DNA of 64,000 bases. Source: Pseudomonadota bacterium (lineage in GTDB: Bacteria > Pseudomonadota > Gammaproteobacteria > Burkholderiales > Rhodocyclaceae). The translations under genes and the position numbers were made by a program. The stretch's first letter is position 1. The number at the start of each line of letters is the position of its first letter. Location: NCBI GenBank assembly GCA_963205435.1, contig CAUJIV010000022.1, positions 1 to 64,000 on the forward strand, read 5' to 3'. Positions 61,274-64,000 of this stretch are shown here, in pieces. Below the pieces are notes generated by a model, which was given only the letters and a program-made list of their open reading frames with translations, was not told the DNA's origin and ran no database searches.

Positions 61274-62032
61274 TCATTGCCCGTCGGCGCCGTCCAGCTC
61301 TTTCATGACGCGCCGGGCGAAGCAGAGGTCCTCCCAAGCCTTGGCCTTGTCCGGGAGATTGCGCAGCAGGTAGGCCGGATGGTAGGTGACAACGAGCGGG
61401 ATGCCGCGGCAGTCGAACAGGCGTCCGCGCGAGGCACCGACCCGGACTTCCGTGCCGAGCAGCGTCTCGGCGGCGGGCTTGCCCAGCGCGACGATGAGCT
61501 TCGGCGCGATCAGTTCGATCTGCCGCTGCAGGTAGGGAAAACAGGCCGCCGTCTCGTCAGCCTGCGGCGTGCGGTTGCCCGGCGGGCGGCACTTGACGAC
61601 GTTGGCGATATACACCTTGCGGCCGCGCCGCAGGCCGATCGCCGCCAGCATGGCGTCGAGCAGCTTGCCGGCCTGGCCGACGAAGGGCTCGCCGCGCTCG
61701 TCCTCCTCGGCGCCCGGTCCCTCGCCGACGAAGAGCCAGTCGGCGGCGACATCACCGACGCCGAACACCGCCTGCTTGCGCTGCTCGCACAGCCGGCAAT
61801 CGCGGCAGCCGGCCACCGTCGTCGCCAGCGTCCCCCAGTCCATGGCGGCGATGCGGCGGGCGCGCGCATCCCCTTGCGCGTCTCCCGGCACGGCCGGCGT
61901 GCTGTCCGCCGGCGTCTCGATCGCGTTCCCGTCGGCTGTCACCGCGTCTTCGGCCAGGGCCGGGCGCTGCCGCAGCCGCCACAGCGGCGCCAGGCCCATC
62001 TCCCTCAGGATGCTGTCCCTTCTCGTCGCCAT
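61274..62032 (-). CDS. Uracil-DNA glycosylase, family 4/5 type
   Basis: CRDCRLCEQRKQAVFGVGDVAADWLFVGEGPGAEEDERGEPFVGQAGKLLD. Confidence 0.93.
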   Translation of the reverse strand: MATRRDSILREMGLAPLWRLRQRPALAEDAVTADGNAIETPADSTPAVPGDAQGDARARRIAAMDWGTLATTVAGCRDCRLCEQRKQAVFGVGDVAADWLFVGEGPGAEEDERGEPFVGQAGKLLDAMLAAIGLRRGRKVYIANVVKCRPPGNRTPQADETAACFPYLQRQIELIAPKLIVALGKPAAETLLGTEVRVGASRGRLFDCRGIPLVVTYHPAYLLRNLPDKAKAWEDLCFARRVMKELDGADGQ

Positions 62033-62033
62033 G

Positions 62034-62495
62034 TCACAAGTCCAGCGCCATCACCAGGGCGTCCTCGCGCCCGCCGTCGGCGGGGTAATAGCCGCGGCGG
62101 CGGCCGATCTGCGCGAAGCCGAGCCGGCCGTACAAGGCTTGCGCCGCGGCGTTCGACGGGCGCACCTCGAGGAACAAGCGGCGGGCGCCGCGGCCGCGCG
62201 CCTCGTCGAGCAGGCGGTCCATGACCTGGCGGCCGCAGCCGCGCCCCTGCCATTCGGGCGCCAGCGTCAGGTTGAGCAGGTGCGCCTCGTCGAGCACCAG
62301 CAGCATCACGGCATGGCCGATCAGCGTGCCGTCGCTGCGGCAGCAGAAGGCCAGATAGCCAGCCGCCAGCGCATCGGCGAAATTGGCGCGCGTCCACGGA
62401 AAAGGGTAAGCGCTCTGCTCGATGGCGAGCACCGCGTCGATGTCTTCCGGCCGCATCGGCTCGAGGACCGGCGCCCCGTGCAGGACCGCGCTCAT
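62034..62495 (-). CDS. rimI: Ribosomal protein bS18-alanine N-acetyltransferase RimI
   Basis: GNAT domain; LTLAPEWQGRGCGRQVMDRLLDEARGRGARRLFLEVRPSN; beside tsaB. Confidence 0.92.
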   Translation of the reverse strand: MSAVLHGAPVLEPMRPEDIDAVLAIEQSAYPFPWTRANFADALAAGYLAFCCRSDGTLIGHAVMLLVLDEAHLLNLTLAPEWQGRGCGRQVMDRLLDEARGRGARRLFLEVRPSNAAAQALYGRLGFAQIGRRRGYYPADGGREDALVMALDL

Positions 62496-63184
62496 GCCTT
62501 GCCGCCCAGCGCGACGCGCTCGCGGCTGGTCATCGCCACCTTGTCGCGCACATAGAGCGGCGCCGCCAGCGCCGGGTCGACGCCCTCTCCCCTGGCGAAA
62601 CGCGGCAGGGCCAGCCGGATCAGGCCGGCGGCGCGCGGACGCGCCGCGGCGTCGACGGCGCCGGCTCCGAGTCCCAGGCGGGCGGCGAGCGCCGCGCCAT
62701 GGGCCTGGAAGCCGCTGCCCGCGCCGCGCCAGCCGGCGCCCGGCGGCAGCGGCGCTTGCGCCGGCGCGCAGACACGCGGCGCGATGACGGTGACCACGCT
62801 GTCGCCGCGCACTTCGTAGGCGGCGCAGTACACCTCGTTCATGCGGGCGTCGGTGCAGGCATAGGCACGCCCCTCGCCGAGTTCCAGGGCCAGCGCCTCG
62901 AGGCTGCCGATGCCGAGCAGCGGCAGGCCGGCGGCGACGGCCAGGCCCTGAGCCAGGCTGCAGGCCAGGCGCAGGCTGGTGAACGCCCCCGGACCGGCGC
63001 CGAAGGCGATGCCGTCGAGTTGTTCCAGCCGGGTGCCCGCTTCGGCGAGCAGCGCCTTCACCAGCGGCAGGGCGATTTCAGAATGGGACGCGCCAGGCGC
63101 GCCTTCCCGCCCGGCCGTCGAGCCGTCGAGATGCAGCGCGGCGGAAAAGAGGTCGGAGGAGGATTCCAGGGCGAGCAGCTTCAC
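62492..63184 (-). CDS. tsaB: tRNA threonylcarbamoyladenosine biosynthesis protein TsaB
   Basis: MKLLALESSSDLFSAALHLDG...IAFGAGPGAFTSLRLACSLAQGLA. Confidence 0.95.
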   Translation of the reverse strand: MKLLALESSSDLFSAALHLDGSTAGREGAPGASHSEIALPLVKALLAEAGTRLEQLDGIAFGAGPGAFTSLRLACSLAQGLAVAAGLPLLGIGSLEALALELGEGRAYACTDARMNEVYCAAYEVRGDSVVTVIAPRVCAPAQAPLPPGAGWRGAGSGFQAHGAALAARLGLGAGAVDAAARPRAAGLIRLALPRFARGEGVDPALAAPLYVRDKVAMTSRERVALGGKA

Positions 63185-63206
63185 CGTCGGGATTTTACCC
63201 GACTGC

Positions 63207-63431
63207 TCACTTGATCCGCCGCGTCGCGTACTCCTCCTCGATGTTGTCGCGAAAGTGGTTCCAGGGCGAGGCCGAAGTGCTCAGGCGCCGCCACGCCTCC
63301 TGCGAGACGCCGGCGTATTCGACCACCTTGCCGTCGTCGAACTCGACGCGCAGGACGCGACGGCCGGCGTCGTGGCCGATGGCGCGCAGCTTGCCGGCGC
63401 TGACCCGCTTCATCTCCATGCCGTCACCCAT
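63207..63431 (-). CDS. KTSC-domain small protein
   Basis: LRVEFDDGKVVEYAGVSQEAWRRLSTSASPWNHFRDNIEEEYATRRI. Confidence 0.75.
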   Translation of the reverse strand: MGDGMEMKRVSAGKLRAIGHDAGRRVLRVEFDDGKVVEYAGVSQEAWRRLSTSASPWNHFRDNIEEEYATRRIK

Positions 63432-63456
63432 GACGACAACCGCGGGCCTGGCCGAA

Positions 63457-63726
63457 TCAGAACCGCCGCGAGCGGTCGTGATAGACGTCGCGACCGTACT
63501 GCCGGATGTCGCGGCGCAGTTGCTGACGCTCCTCCCGGCTGAGCCGCTCGCCCTGGCGGCGGGCGCCGGCGGGATCCTCCGCATGGCGCGGCTCCTGCTC
63601 GCGCCTGGGCTCGCGCCGTTGCTGGGCGTCGCGCCAGGCCGGATCACGCCCGTCCGACTGCGCCTGCGCCGGCAGGCCGGACAGCAGCGCCAGGAGAAAA
63701 CCAGCAAGCAAGGCCGAGCGCTTCAT
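63457..63726 (-). CDS. Small secreted Arg/Gln-rich protein of unknown function
   Basis: Signal peptide MKRSALLAGFLLALLSGLPAQAQS followed by a highly charged 65-aa mature part. Confidence 0.6.
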   Translation of the reverse strand: MKRSALLAGFLLALLSGLPAQAQSDGRDPAWRDAQQRREPRREQEPRHAEDPAGARRQGERLSREERQQLRRDIRQYGRDVYHDRSRRF

Positions 63727-64000
63727 TCCGTCACTTTCTCCATGGGGCCGACTGTTCCGCGACAGACACATTGTCCGCCGCGGCCGACGGCTGCAGGGCG
63801 CCATTGTGCCATCCCGTGCGCCGGCGCCGGGCCGCCAGCGCGAGAGGGAGGCGCCGGGCCGGCGAAAGCAGCGCGCCGCTCCCCGGATGCGGACCGTCCG
63901 ATGCCGTATCGTAGCCCGTCTTCGCGACTGCGGCAGGTTCCGCGCCGGGGCATTTGTAACTTTTTGTGTCGGTCGCTGTCGCAGCAACATCCGATTACCA

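Overview
This is a GC-rich, densely coding bacterial chromosomal window, probably betaproteobacterial and Rhodocyclales-like (inferred from gene content and order; not tested). Nearly all of it is housekeeping: purA(partial)-hisZ-DUF2065-hflC-hflK-hflX-hfq, der-(methyltransferase)-bamB-yfgM-hisS-ispG-rodZ-pilW-rlmN-ndk, tilS-accA, aat-bpt-pyrD, rsxABCDGE-nth, moaA-mobA, rmuC, radA-alr, lplT, lemA and tsaB-rimI-udg. The accessory parts are: a dctPQM TRAP transporter followed by TerC and UspA genes; a two-gene redox module made of a fused four-[4Fe-4S]/molybdopterin catalytic protein plus a predicted bis-heme membrane protein; a split FbpABC-type iron transporter with Fur-like boxes; and a MoxR/VWA/FecR-like cluster next to an orphan GspE/PilB-like ATPase. 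I saw no CRISPR array, IS element, prophage, rRNA or convincing tRNA. The strongest candidate for an under-described system is the molybdoenzyme/di-heme pair at 19646-23397. Start sites were refined by eye from the ORF track. Family calls rest on motif and sequence recognition, with no database search.
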